A DNA stretch of 64,000 nucleotides, from assembly GCA_019285755.1 (NCBI GenBank), contig CP079103.1, forward strand, positions 1,364,001 to 1,428,000, written 5' to 3'. Origin of the DNA: Chitinophaga sp. E66 (lineage in GTDB: Bacteria; Bacteroidota; Bacteroidia; Chitinophagales; Chitinophagaceae). Below are positions 1 through 11,174 of the stretch, piece after piece (position 1 is the first letter of the stretch; the number at the start of each line of letters is the position of its first letter). A program made the position numbers and the translations under genes. The notes beneath the pieces were generated by a model. It had not been told where the DNA came from. It did no database searches and worked only from the letters and a program-made list of their open reading frames with translations.

Positions 1-2299
1 GTTGCTGTAATTGAACTGTTTGGCGGGTGCAACCGAAGCGAATGCGGTAGGTACCTTGTGCAGCTTGCCGATGCCGGCAGTGAACGCCTGCAGGTTCTGC
101 GGTCCGTAATAGGTGATGGTATGCTGTGTGCCGGAAAGGTTATGCAGCAGGCTGATCAGCTCGCCGGACCGGATGGCTTTCACCTGGTCGTTGGACAGGG
201 TGTAGTTGAACGGGTTGGAAGCGCCGTATTGAGCATAGCTCACCAGGCCGTTCAGGATGTTCCCTTTGTTCAGCTTGGCGTTCTCACGGTTCTTGATGAT
301 GGTGTTCTTCAGTTCCGCGAGGGCTTTTTCGTTCGGCGTGCAGTTGGCCAGCACGTGCTCTACCAGGGCAACGGCTTTGTCGTAGTTCTCCTGCAGGCCA
401 GTAACGGTCACGGAAGTTTCCTCATTGCTCACGGTTACGGCGTAGCTGCAGGCGATGTCGTAGAACTGTTTGCTGATCTCTTCCGAAGTGTATTTATCTG
501 TGCCGAGGTAGCTGAGGTACTGAGCTGCGTACGGCAGCAGCTGGTTGTTCCAGGAGCCGGCGTCGAAGCGGTAGGTGAGGCGGAAGATGCTGTTGTCTTT
601 ATTCTCAACGGTGATGACCTCCGCGATGCCGGATTTGCCGAAGTTCAGGTCTTTTTGATAGTCCAGGAATTTAGGCTGGGTCTGTGCCACCGGCATGGTC
701 ATGATCTGCCTGGCGAACGGCGAGGTAGAGTTGGAGTTTGTTTTCACCGGGGTGATCTGCGGCTTCTCCACTTTGGCGACGGATTTGTCTTCGCCCTTGC
801 GCTTGTAGGCAAGGATGTAGTTATCGCCGAAGAAGCGGTTGGCAAAGGCCACTACCTGTTGTTTCGTCACTTTCGCCATATCGTCGTTGAAGGCGAGGGA
901 TTTATCCCATTTCACGCCGCGGTTCAGGATGAATTCGTTGGTGAGCGCCTCTACACGGAACTCATTTCCTTCGAACGATTGCAGCAGCTTGAACTTGCTG
1001 TTGGCCACGGTGGCTTTGATGAGCGATTCGTCGAAATTGCCTTTTCAGCAGGTCGATCTGGTCGAGCAGAAGGGCTTTCGCCTGTTCCAGCGTCTGGCCT
1101 TGTTTGGGCTGGGCGTTGAGGGAAAAGATGCCGTAATCCTTCATCTGCTGGTAGCCGGCGCCGGCGCGGAGCACCTGTTGCTGTTTGTTCAGGTTGATGT
1201 CGATAAGGCCGGCTTTTCCGTTAGACAGGATGCTGGAGATCAGGTCGAGCATGAGCGCATCGTGCGTGTTCTCCGCGAAACCACGGTAGAAAAGGTTGAC
1301 GTTCTCGGCGCTGGGGCCGTTGATCACCACTTCCTGGATGCCTTTCAGGGGCTTCTCCGGGGCAGGGTTGTACAGTTCCACCGGCTGCGCTTTCATGTAG
1401 GAGAAAGCGGCGTCGATCTTTTGATCATCTCGTCGGGATTCAGGTCGCCTGCCATGGCGATGATCATGTTATTGGGAACGTAGTATTTATTGTAATACTT
1501 GCGGATCTCCACCAGCGAAGGGTTTTCAGGTGCTCGATGGTGCCGATGGTAGTCTGTTGCCCGTAGTTGTGGGTAGGGAACAGGCGGAGCAGTACGGCTT
1601 CGTACAGTTTGTTGCCGTCGTTGTCGAGCGAGCGGTTCTTTTCCTCATACACCGCTTCCAGTTCGGTATGGAAGATGCGGAAGATGGGATTGCGGAAGCG
1701 TTCGGCCTGAAGAGCGAGGAATTTATCGGTGGCGTTGGCAGGGAAGTCTTCCTTATACACCGTTTCCTCTCGAACCAGGTGTGGGCGTTGGTGGAGGTGC
1801 CGCCCATGGCGGTCATCATTTTGTCGTACTCGTTGGCGATGGAGTAGTTGGATGCCTCGCCGGAGGTTTTGTCGATCTCCCGGTAGATCTCCGCGCGTTT
1901 GGCGGGGTCGGTCGTTTTATTGTATTGTTCGTACAGGTCGCCGATCTTATCCAGCAGGGGCTTTTCTTTGGCGAAATCCTGGGTGCCGAACTTATCGGTA
2001 CCCTTAAAGAGCAGGTGCTCCAGGTAGTGCGCCAGGCCGGTTGCGTGCTTGGGATCGGTGTTACTGCCTGCGCGGACCGCCAGGCGGTAGTAGATGACGG
2101 GCTCCTTGTCGTTGGGAGACAACACCACCGTCAACCCGTTTTTCAGGGTATAGAACCGGGCTTTACCGGGATCGTTGGTGACGTATTTGTAGGAATATCC
2201 GCCCGAATTGGCCGTCTTCCACTGGTAGGAGACAGACTGCGCATGGGAGATGCTGCCGGCCAATAAGGTGCCGGCGAGCAGTAAGACGCTCAGTTTCAT
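1..2299 (-). CDS. M16 family (insulinase-like) zinc peptidase, C-terminus beyond window edge
   Basis: Periplasmic or secreted zinc metallopeptidase of family M16. A signal peptide (MKLSVLLLAGTLLAGSISHA) starts at 2299, followed by the peptidase domain. The inverted zinc motif reads HYLEH, and the downstream third zinc ligand lies in ELEAVYEEKN, as the family requires. The next part matches the inactive M16 middle domain (NLFYRGF, then long helical stretches). About 765 residues are visible; family members of this type run to about 950, so the end lies left of base 1. The reading frame breaks near 1765, 1530, 1420 and 1045, and homology resumes each time in another frame, so I treat it as one gene with sequencing indels. 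A longer in-frame start exists upstream but adds non-homologous residues before the signal peptide. No operon partner is visible. Confidence 0.85.
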
Positions 2300-2453
2300 G
2301 GTTAGATGGTTGGTTTTGGACATCAAATATATTGTTTTGACGGGATTGGACCCGCCGGAATTGGTTTTAGTGGTAGTAATTGATGTTGTCTGGCAGGGCA
2401 CGCCTGCCTGATAATATAGAGACGCGCCGGGGGCATCTGTACGCAAAAACGCA

Positions 2454-2482
2454 GAAACCCGCTCTTTTTGGGAGCGGGTTTC
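2454..2482 (-). terminator. Rho-independent terminator of the DUF4135-DUF6603 operon
   Basis: Perfect 11-bp stem (gaaacccgctc / gagcgggtttc) with a 7-base loop. On the minus strand it is followed within a few bases by a T run (ctgcgttttt). It lies 24 bases past the stop codon of the last gene of the six-gene minus-strand operon. Bases 2300-2453, between this hairpin and the M16 start, hold no gene that I can see. Confidence 0.75.
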
Positions 2483-2505
2483 GCTGTATGGAGGGGCGCC
2501 CGTGA

Positions 2506-3539
2506 TCAGCTTTTCAGTTCAAACGGTACACTTCCCACGATCATAATCTTCTTGATCGGTACGCTATTCCCTTTAGATTGGATCTCCGCAGGGGAAGCGT
2601 AGAAGTTCACATCCGCCAGGTGCTGCGGGGCAACACGCTGTACGTGGTCAATGAAATCCTGTCCTGTACCGTAGGTGCCTACGATGGGGATGATGTTGGC
2701 GCCGTCCGGGGATTGGTGTCGCCTTTATAGTATTTGAAGTTAATGGTGGAATCGAAATTGTCCGGCCACCTTACCTGTACCGTCGGCGCAAAGTTGGGCG
2801 TGGATATTGGGGTCTTCGGGAAAATGATCGTGTTTTCCTTATCCGGGCCGGGAACGGAGAACTCGATATATCCATCGGTGGGCAGGTTCTGGCATTGCAC
2901 GCCGATATTGAGCAGGCCCCGTTCTCTGCGCCGTAGATCGTCGCGAAGTCCTGGATGGTAGGCTGCGTGGCATCTACTTCCGTGGTATTCTTCCAGCCTA
3001 CGTTGGGATGTGCGAGGATAAAGGCCGCCATATCGTTGACGCCAATGCTATACAGGTCTGGCGGCTCCAGCTGGTCCTCACCGTTTTTACCCAGGCTACC
3101 AGGCAATAGTGGTTATCTTGCCGCGGCGGTTGCCATTTAAAGGGCTCAATGGTAGCGGCGAGGCCTTGCGCCGGCGCAGTCACCTGTGCCGCATTCTGCG
3201 GGATTTTAGAGCCCTGGGTGTGAAAGATGGTATCCATCTTCCAGTTCTGCGGCCATAACACGATACTGGTATCGACATAATACAGGTAGATGGTGGAGGT
3301 AAGTTCCGTTGTTTCCGTATTGATCCCCTGGCGTACACGAAATTGGTCTGCAAAGGCGTCTGGTTATCGCCATTGGGGAGGCCCTGGTTGTAGTTGTTCA
3401 TGTCCAGCAACGACAATGGGTCTTGCAGCGGAACGGTACCGGAGACGCATATGTCGGGCGATTGCGTCCAGCTGGGGCCTTTTGCATTGTCGGGTGTTTC
3501 ACCTACGTAATCCCTGATAAATAATCCTTGATATGCCAT
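2506..3539 (-). CDS. Hypothetical beta-rich protein, last gene of the DUF4135-DUF6603 operon
   Basis: About 344 residues, no recognised family. It starts MAYQGLFIRDYVGETPDN at 3539 and ends VGSVPFELKS at 2506. Visible parts are an N-terminal stretch with a tyrosine-rich strand (YLYYVDTS) and the segment WPQNWKMDTIF. A centre reads EPFKWQPP followed by HYCLVAWV, and a C-terminal part has alternating hydrophobic strands (VQVRWPDNFDSTINFKYY). It has no signal peptide and no membrane segment. The start follows the stop of the upstream beta-propeller gene by 20 bases, so the two are probably co-transcribed. Frame breaks lie near 3305, 3100, 2910 and 2710. The protein looks structural rather than enzymatic, but this is inference. 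Confidence 0.7.
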
Positions 3540-3559
3540 AATTAAAGTATTAAAAAGGG

Positions 3560-6500
3560 TTAGGAATTAATTTGAAATACCTGCGCAATGTTGTTGCTGT
3601 TTACGCAGGCGAAGTAAATGGATGAAGCATCCGGCAGCATGGTGACGCCCATAGGGTAGCGGATATCGCGCTCCCAGGTTAGGGTTTGCAGGATGCGCAG
3701 GGAGCTGGTGCTCACTACCCGCACTCCGGTAATGTCCGCGTCGGTAATGAACAGCCGCGTTCCATCCGGTGAAATGGCCAGCCGCTGCAGGTTGATGATA
3801 GTGCTGTAGGATGCAGGGTATTTGTATTCCTTCAGTTCCTGTTTTGCAATATCGATCACGGCAAAGCTGGTGGACAGGTTCGTCTGTGCCAGGATGTACA
3901 CCGTGCCATTGTCTGGCGATGCCACCATGTCTTTTGCGATGCTGTTGATCGTATACACTTTCGTATCCGGCTGGTAAATGCCACTTCCGTCCCGGTTGAT
4001 CGTATAGATCTTGCCGGCGTAGGCATCCAGTACAAACACCGCCGACCCGTCCGGCGTATTGGCCAGTAGAATGGTGTTGGATTTTACGGTGGAGACGAAA
4101 ATATTGCTGTCTGATACGACCGTATAGATATTCGAACTGATGTCGCAGGCGTAGGTCACCAGCGCATGTTGCCCGGTGGCTTCCTTCACCACGATGAACA
4201 TAAAGTCGCCCGCGGCAGACATGGAGATATTAATGGGTTGCCGCGTTACGCCACCCGTACCCGTTGGAATGGGTATTTTCAGCTGCGTGCTGAATGTAGT
4301 GGCGTCCAGCACTTCCACATTGTCATCATTATTGGAGATGAGGAAGGCTTTTTTACCGGTACCTGCGGGGAGAAAATGCACCCGATGACGTCTGTTGTAT
4401 TCAACTTATTGGTTACCGCGCCTGTGGCCACGTTATAGATGTACAGTCCTTTGGAATAGGTGCCTTTCCCGATCGAGGTCAGCGCGTTGTGCCAGGTGAC
4501 TACGGTTTTGTTATCGTTGCTGATGACGATGTCTGTCGGGATATTGCCCACATCCACCGGCGCACCCTGCATCTGGTAATTAGTCAGTTTGATGACCGTC
4601 AGTGACTGGTTGGTATTGCTGGCCGCGAAAACCATGGCATCGTCCAGTGAAAGGGAAATGCCCGCGGGGCTGCCTACCGTTGGAATGGCGGCTTCGAGGA
4701 TCTTGCAGTTAGATACCCCGGCCCCGCATCCCACCAGCGTCACGGTGTTGCTGCCGTTATTGGTGACAAATGCATACGCCCGGCTGGAATCGGTATCGAT
4801 GCTCAGTGGGGAAGTACCCAGCTGCAGCTCCTGACGAACGGAAGAACCGCGGTCGTCGTGATGCACGGCGATGAGCTTGTTACTGCCTTTACATACTACC
4901 AGCAAAGTATCTCCCGTAGGGTCGCCCACGGCCACATCCACCGGCTGCGTTGCCAGGTTGTCTATATTGCGGATGAAGTTAAAACTATCGTCCAGCGAGC
5001 TGTAGCCTACCACCGAAACGTTATCGCTGCCGGTGTTGGCGACATATACCAGTACTCCCGTGGGGTCGGTCGCAAGGCCAGCGGCATTCAGCCCCACAGA
5101 TACATCGTTCTTCACGGAGAATACGGTGTCGCTCAGCTTTTCGATAACGACCAGGTGCCCCTGCTGGTCTTCCTTATTATTGCAGGTAACGAACACGTAA
5201 TCTTCGTCCGGCCCCACCGCGATGTGGGAAGGCGTATTGTCCAGCGAAACAGTGCAGATAATGCTGAACGAGTAGTTGGCGGCAATGTCGTTATAAGTAA
5301 CGCCAATAACGGTCAGCGTACCGTTGTCTTCCGCCGAATACAGGTATTTGCCGTTCGTGGAGAATAACAGGTCAACCGGCTTGCCACCTACAACGATGGG
5401 GTCTGCATAGCGGTCGTATGTAAGGGAGTTGAGGATCTCCACGCTGTTGGCCGACTGGTTAATAGCCGCTACAAACTGCGCATCCGGTGAGGCTACCACC
5501 TGCTGCGGGATAAAATCGATCTCTACATCTTTCGGCTCCTGGTCGAATGCCTGTATCAAAACACTCCGTTGCAATTCATACAGCTTAGCGGTGTTTTTGG
5601 GAACGATAGACCACATCCCCGGAGATTTCACGGATTTGTACAGCGTACCGGATTTATCCACGGGTTCTTTGGTATTGTCTTTCACATTCACCAGGTACAC
5701 TGCCTCATTGGTATCCACGTCCCAATAAAACTTCACTTCGTGGGGAAGTCCTTTTTGTAAATGGCGGTGGGCGTGGCAACGAAGGAATTGATCTCCGGCA
5801 GTACGTTGGCCGTCACGGTTTTCATAACGGTGTTGCTGGGCCCGCCGGCGCCGTTGGCTACCAGCGTGATGTCGGTAGTTTCGGTAAGTTTGGCCTTATA
5901 GGAAGTAACCTTGGTCACGTCTTCATAAAACGGCGCCAGTGTGAGCAGCTTGAAGTTTTTGGCCGTCCAGCTGACGGTCACCTCGGCAAAGCCATTCTGC
6001 ACGATGGCGGGGTTGGGTGTGATGGTGAGATCTTCTACAGACACATGCGGGATCTTGTTCAGCACGATGTAATAGGAGCCATCGTTGTAACCCGGTACGT
6101 CCTGGTATTGCACGAACATGAGGGTAGGCCCGGGCTCGAAGGTGGTCACGATCTGATCGATGTCTAGCTGCACGACAGACTTGGTGCCGGTGCCGATAAT
6201 GGGCGCCCCGTCCGGAGGAACCATCATCCAGCAGGGGTTCTGCTGATCCGCGTTCTGGGTGATCACCCAGTTGCCTGCGTTCTGACCCTGTTTTACCCTG
6301 ATCCTGGCGGCGGAAGCAGGAGTAGTCAGCGCACCATAGCCCGGCCAGTCGGCCGCGTAAACGAATGATACGGTAAACACGGTTTTAGGGCCGGCATTTA
6401 CCACCGCCGGGCTGGGGCCGGGTTTAAACAGGAAGGAAATGCTGTTTACAACGGGGTCATATCCGTCAATGGTATTGAAGATATCGCCGGAGGAGCTCAG

Positions 6501-7085
6501 TTCACAGGCGATGGCCGTATTCAGGTCTTTCTTATCGCCGGGTGCGTTTTGGAGCAACACTTTGAAGTAAGATACCGGGGCAGCTTGCCGCTGGATGCCG
6601 GCGCCACGCGGAAGCTGGTAACATTGAGGCTGGCGTTCGGCGCCGCGGGCGGATTACTGAGAATGAGGCCGTCGATCGCAATGTCTATCGCGTCACCCGT
6701 TCCGCTACCCAGGGTAATGTCTTCGGTTGGCGTCATGCAGATGAGGCGGCCATCGGGGTAGAGCTGGAACTGCCAGCCGGCTGCGGTACAGGTCAGGGCG
6801 TTGAATTCACTGTCGGTCAGCTGTAATGCGTTGAGGTCCAGGTAGAGGATGGAGCCGGTGGCTTTGGGGGCATCGCTCTTTGGGACCAGCTGGCCGGGTG
6901 TAAACGTGCCCTCGCCGGTGTCGATGGTGATGGACAGCGTTAGCTTGTTCAGCGCAGGATCCGTCGTGATGTAAATGGTGTTGGGGGCCGAGGGGTTCCC
7001 GATCCCGAACGACAGCTGGGGCAACGTACCGGCGAGGAGTCCAGGTCAATTGACAGCTGCGGCGATTTTTTTGTAAAGTCTCCAT
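3560..7085 (-). CDS. Large protein with Ig-like region and C-terminal beta-propeller
   Basis: About 1175 residues. The N-terminal ~150 residues form a beta-rich module containing AAGWQFQLYPDGRLICMTP. The same module, by eye, ends the protein encoded just upstream. Next comes an Ig-like stretch (VSWTAKNFKLLTLAP, then ITLVANGAGGPSNTVMKTV). From about residue 480 to the end are repeated blades of YVTN/WD-like type (VVASPDAQFVAAINQSANSVEIL, DPTGVLVYVANTGSDNVSVV, SPDGTRLFITDADITGVRVV), probably one or two propellers. There is no Sec signal peptide. The start chosen is METLQKK at 7085, where a break in a run of seven A bases near 7070 is needed to join the frame. Other breaks lie near 7025, 6560, 5740 and 4380. 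The likely role is a binding scaffold, but no ligand can be inferred. Confidence 0.75.
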
Positions 7086-7116
7086 ATGCGTTTGTTGAAC
7101 TGTTTTGAAATATTGT

Positions 7117-10100
7117 TTATTGGATGATAGACAGGAGGGAGGCATCGGTGCCGTTGTTGACGCCGGTGATATCCATATAGTCGACATATACCTGTACCTG
7201 GCCGCTATTAGGGGCTACGAATGCTTTGGTGATGCTGAATGCTACTTCCGCGCCGGGAGCGAGCGTAACGGCCGATTCCGGGGTACAGGCCCAGTAGTTG
7301 CCGTACTGCAGGTTGTTCATGCACTGGAACTTCCAGCCGGCTGCAGTGATCGAAACGTCGGGTACTTTATCGTCATCGATGAGTTTACCGAAATGGATGT
7401 AAAAGACGCCGCCGGTATTAGGGTCGCCTTCCGGCAGCAAGTCGCCGGGTTTTACGGTCATCTCCGCGGGCTTGCGGTTCTTCATGGTCAGGGTAAAGTC
7501 GTTGTCCTGATCGGGCACCGCGGCGGGTTGGCCTAAGGGGTTGAGCATGGTAAAACTGAGCAGCTGGGGATTGAGCCGCAGCCAGCCTTCCCGGATAGCC
7601 TGCGGTGTGTAGGCGGCGATGGCCTGACTGGTAGTGAAGTTGATATCCGGGACGGTTGCCCACACGGGTTTGTTGGCTACCAGCGTCTCTTCTATCCAGC
7701 TCCACTGATAGCCTTCTTCCGCCGGCAAAGGCAGGTTAAAGCCGGTGACGCCCTGCAATACTGGTGTGGTGAGGAAGGTCATCTCCAGGGTGCTGACCAC
7801 ATCGGTATATTCATCCGGAGGTATCTGGATGGTCATGACGGGTTGGATGCCGCTGGTGGCATAGATGGCGGCCCGCGGGTCTACGAGCATTAATACCTTC
7901 ACGGCGTCCTGCATCAGGTTGGCCGGATCGGGCGCGTCTATTTTCGGGGAAACGTTCACCATAAGGTTGTTGGCGGTGGGTTTCACCACACCGTTCGTAC
8001 CGGTGGCGGCTTCGCTATAGAAAGATGAAAAGTCGTATCCATCCTGCCCCTGCTTGAAGTATCCTATTAGCCCGTCGTCTATTTTATCGAGGTCGCCGAG
8101 GATGACAGGGAACTGTACACCGGTTAAGTTGTTATCCGCCGGTTCCAGGGTATCCCAGCTTTGGTTCAGTGCGGGGCTTCCGGAGGCTTCCAGCCGCAAC
8201 ATGGCCTGGGTCACGGCTACGGGCCGGCCGATCAGTACGGCCAGATCGTTGTTCTGGGCGTAGTTGGAGGGGTTGACGAAGTTGTGCATGGAATCTATCG
8301 CCGTCCAGAAGTCGAGGAAGAACTGGGGCGTGGCGGCCATGAGGCTTTCTGCAAATGCGGCGAAGATGGGGTTCTGGTATTCGAATACGGCCGCTACCGA
8401 TTGATTGATGGTTTTATTATCGCCCGGGGCGGATTGCCATAAAGTGGTGGTATGATCGCCATCGAGGAACATGGTGCCTAGCGCATGGCCCTGCTGGTCA
8501 TAGAAAAACAGGCTGGCATCGAGGTGATTGGGCATGATCCAGCCGCAGATAGGCGTAGTGGCGGGGTGGGTCGTCATTTCCTGTGCCTCCGTGCCATCGG
8601 CGGATATCCACCGGAACAGCAGGCGCGAAGGCTGGGCGATGCGCGGTGGCAGGAATGCCGTTTCGGGGATCTGTTTGTCTTTATACCAACTGATCATCGA
8701 GCTTGCATAGCATTGTTCCGAGATCTTTATTTCCCGCTTATTGCCATACACGTCTACCGCCGTCAGTTTCATGTTGAGGTAGCCGGCGCGGATGGGGTTG
8801 AAGTGCCCGTTCGTTTCCGGGGAAACGCTGTAGGAATCGCCCACTACATCGCTCACGCCTTCCGTAAGAAAATAATATGGGTTGCTCTCCGGTACTTTGA
8901 TGTTCAGCTGCAGGTCCTGATCCTGCATGATGAGCGAATTACCGAACCCGTTGATGGAGAAAGAAACGTATTGCCCGGTGCCCAGGTCGTCCAGGATGGT
9001 TTGCAGCGTAGGGTCTGTATGGTCTTCGAGGTATTCAGCCAGTTGTTTGGCGAAGCTGTCGGCCGCGCTGAGCGTAAGGATGGCGGAGCCGCTGTAGTTT
9101 TCTTTGTTATGCGCGATGATCTGCGTGGGGTCTGCAGGGCCTTTGTAGGTAATGAAGCCGCCGGCATTTTGATCCACTGCATAATTATTGGTGAAGAAGT
9201 TGCTGCTGTAGTGCTGTATTGTTTCTCCCTGCCGCGTGGGTTGCAAAGGCGAGAAATCCGATTCCCAGATGACCATGATGGGGTTCCAGGGATTGCCGTT
9301 CCACCAGCGTACGGCTTTGGCGGCGGGCAGCAGGCCGGTGAAGGCATAGGTGGATTGGTCCAATCCGTCCAGCGCGGCCTGCAGGCTTTGCTGTAAAACA
9401 TTTGCGGCGATACTGGTCAGGCTGGAAACGATGTTCGTGTTCAGCAGGCAGCTTTCTTCCAGCAGGCGGTCGAAGAGCGCGGATTGCGGCAGTTTGTTCG
9501 GGCCGGGCAGGTTAATGGCATTGAACTGTGATCCGTTAATAGTGATGTTATTGACAACAATGGATGAAAGCAGTTGATCATCGATCCGGCAAATGAGGTA
9601 TCCTTCCGCATCCACGCCCGTTATCCCGAAGCGCGCGGCGCCGGTGAACTCGGGCGCCGTCAGCAACAGCACCGGTTCATTCGGTTGCCAGTATCTTGCC
9701 GCGGGCGTTTCCTTCAGCTCCAGCTGCGGTTTGATCCTGCGCTCCTGGTTCAGGGCCGCCAGCTGATCATTAACCAGTTTTCTCTGTGCGTCGAGGTCTG
9801 TTTTGAGCGATGTGAGTTTGGGCTGCAGGGTATCTTCATAGAAACCCAGTTGCGTCCGGATGATTGCGTCCAGTTCATTTTTCGTTGTATCGTCATCGGC
9901 TTTCATCAGCCGGTACCAGTTCCCGAACAGCATGCCTTTGTAATTCGCATCGTAATCGGTGTAATAATCGTATTGCTGCTGGTATTCGTTGAGCTGGTTG
10001 AGGACATGCCCAGTTGCAGGGGCAGATCGCTGGCCGGGGTGTCGTTACCCGCTTCGTTGATATCATCTTCATCCGGCTTCTGCACGATCAGGTAAATGCT

Positions 10101-11171
10101 CCCTGCATCCGATGGATTGAATTGTTTCCCATGCAGCAGTTCCTGCAACAGGGCCAGTTGCCCGGCCTCCGGCTCCCGGAAAACGGGCAGTATACCCGTC
10201 TGGAAAGCGTTGAGCAGGTCTTCGAAGAAGTCGATGTCGGGATGCAGCCTTTGTTTGAAATAGGCGGAAAATGTTTCAGAAGGGTTGTTGCCCAGGGTGA
10301 CGGCGGCAGGGATGGGGCCCTGGTTGGGGCTGTCTACGATGTAACTGGTTTTACGTTCCAGGTAATGGCCTGCGTCAGCCCGCTGTAGAAGGAGTAACCG
10401 GGCGTGGCGTCGCTGTCCCTGAACGTCCATCCGTATGCGGATTGGATCTCGTCTTTCGTCTTGCCGCCGTTTAAGGGGTCGTTTGCGGGTTGGCTATACC
10501 ATCCTGTGACCTGGTACATGACATCAACAGGCCCGTCGAGTTTATCCATATCGTCGTAGAACCCGAAGATGTTCCGGGAGTTGGGATAGAAGGCGGCGAA
10601 GCAGGTGTCTCCGTTCGCAACGGCGCTGAGGTCCTGGCCAGTCAGGTCTTTGAATTTACCAGGATCCGCAGGCTCTTCCCATTGTGCGGTGAACGGTGAT
10701 GAGATGCCGGTGTAGCGGTAGTTCTGTTCTTTGTCGCTGAGGGTCTTCACCGGCAGGGTCACTACTGCATCGGTTGGCGTAACGCCGGCATCGTAGAGGC
10801 CGTCGCTTTCAATGATCCAGGATGTGCGGGAAGGAACACCGTTGGTAATAACGATGCGGCTCAGCAGCCAGCGGTTGGGGGTAACGGCGAAGTTGGTCTG
10901 GTTAGACGATTGGTCGTAATTCCCCTGGTCAGTGCCGCGGGCAATGCCCAGTGCAAATGGATCCCTTTCTTCAAAGGGTGCAGCGGTGCATCGGTGAGCT
11001 TGCGGACTACATTAGAGCCAGGAATGCATCGTAGATACCCGTCTGGTTGATGAAAGTGGTGGTGGCGCCGGCGAAGGAGCTGGTGCCATTGGTGTCTTCC
11101 TGGTCTTTGATGCCCACGCAAAGCGCGGTGATATCGATAGGGACGATCAGTCCATTGTCTGTTTGAGGCAT
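7117..11171 (-). CDS. Giant hypothetical protein with GIHLHWALP motif
   Basis: About 1350 residues, third from the end of the operon. The N-terminus (MPQTDNGLIVPIDITALC) leads to KGIHLHWALPAALTRG, then TPNRWLLSRIVI. I recall this HLHWALP...PNRW signature from large uncharacterised proteins of actinobacteria and fungi, but I cannot check it here. A helical, coiled-coil-like stretch follows around residues 400-480 (LKTDLDAQRKLVNDQLAALNQERR). Long beta-rich regions come next, and then a C-terminal ~120-residue module (VSITAAGWKFQCMNNLQYG) that resembles the N-terminal module of the next gene's product. No signal peptide. The start lies three bases after the upstream gene's stop. Frame breaks lie near 11022, 10925, 10345 and 10005; the last ~938 residues are uninterrupted. 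Confidence 0.75.
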
Positions 11172-11174
11172 ACG

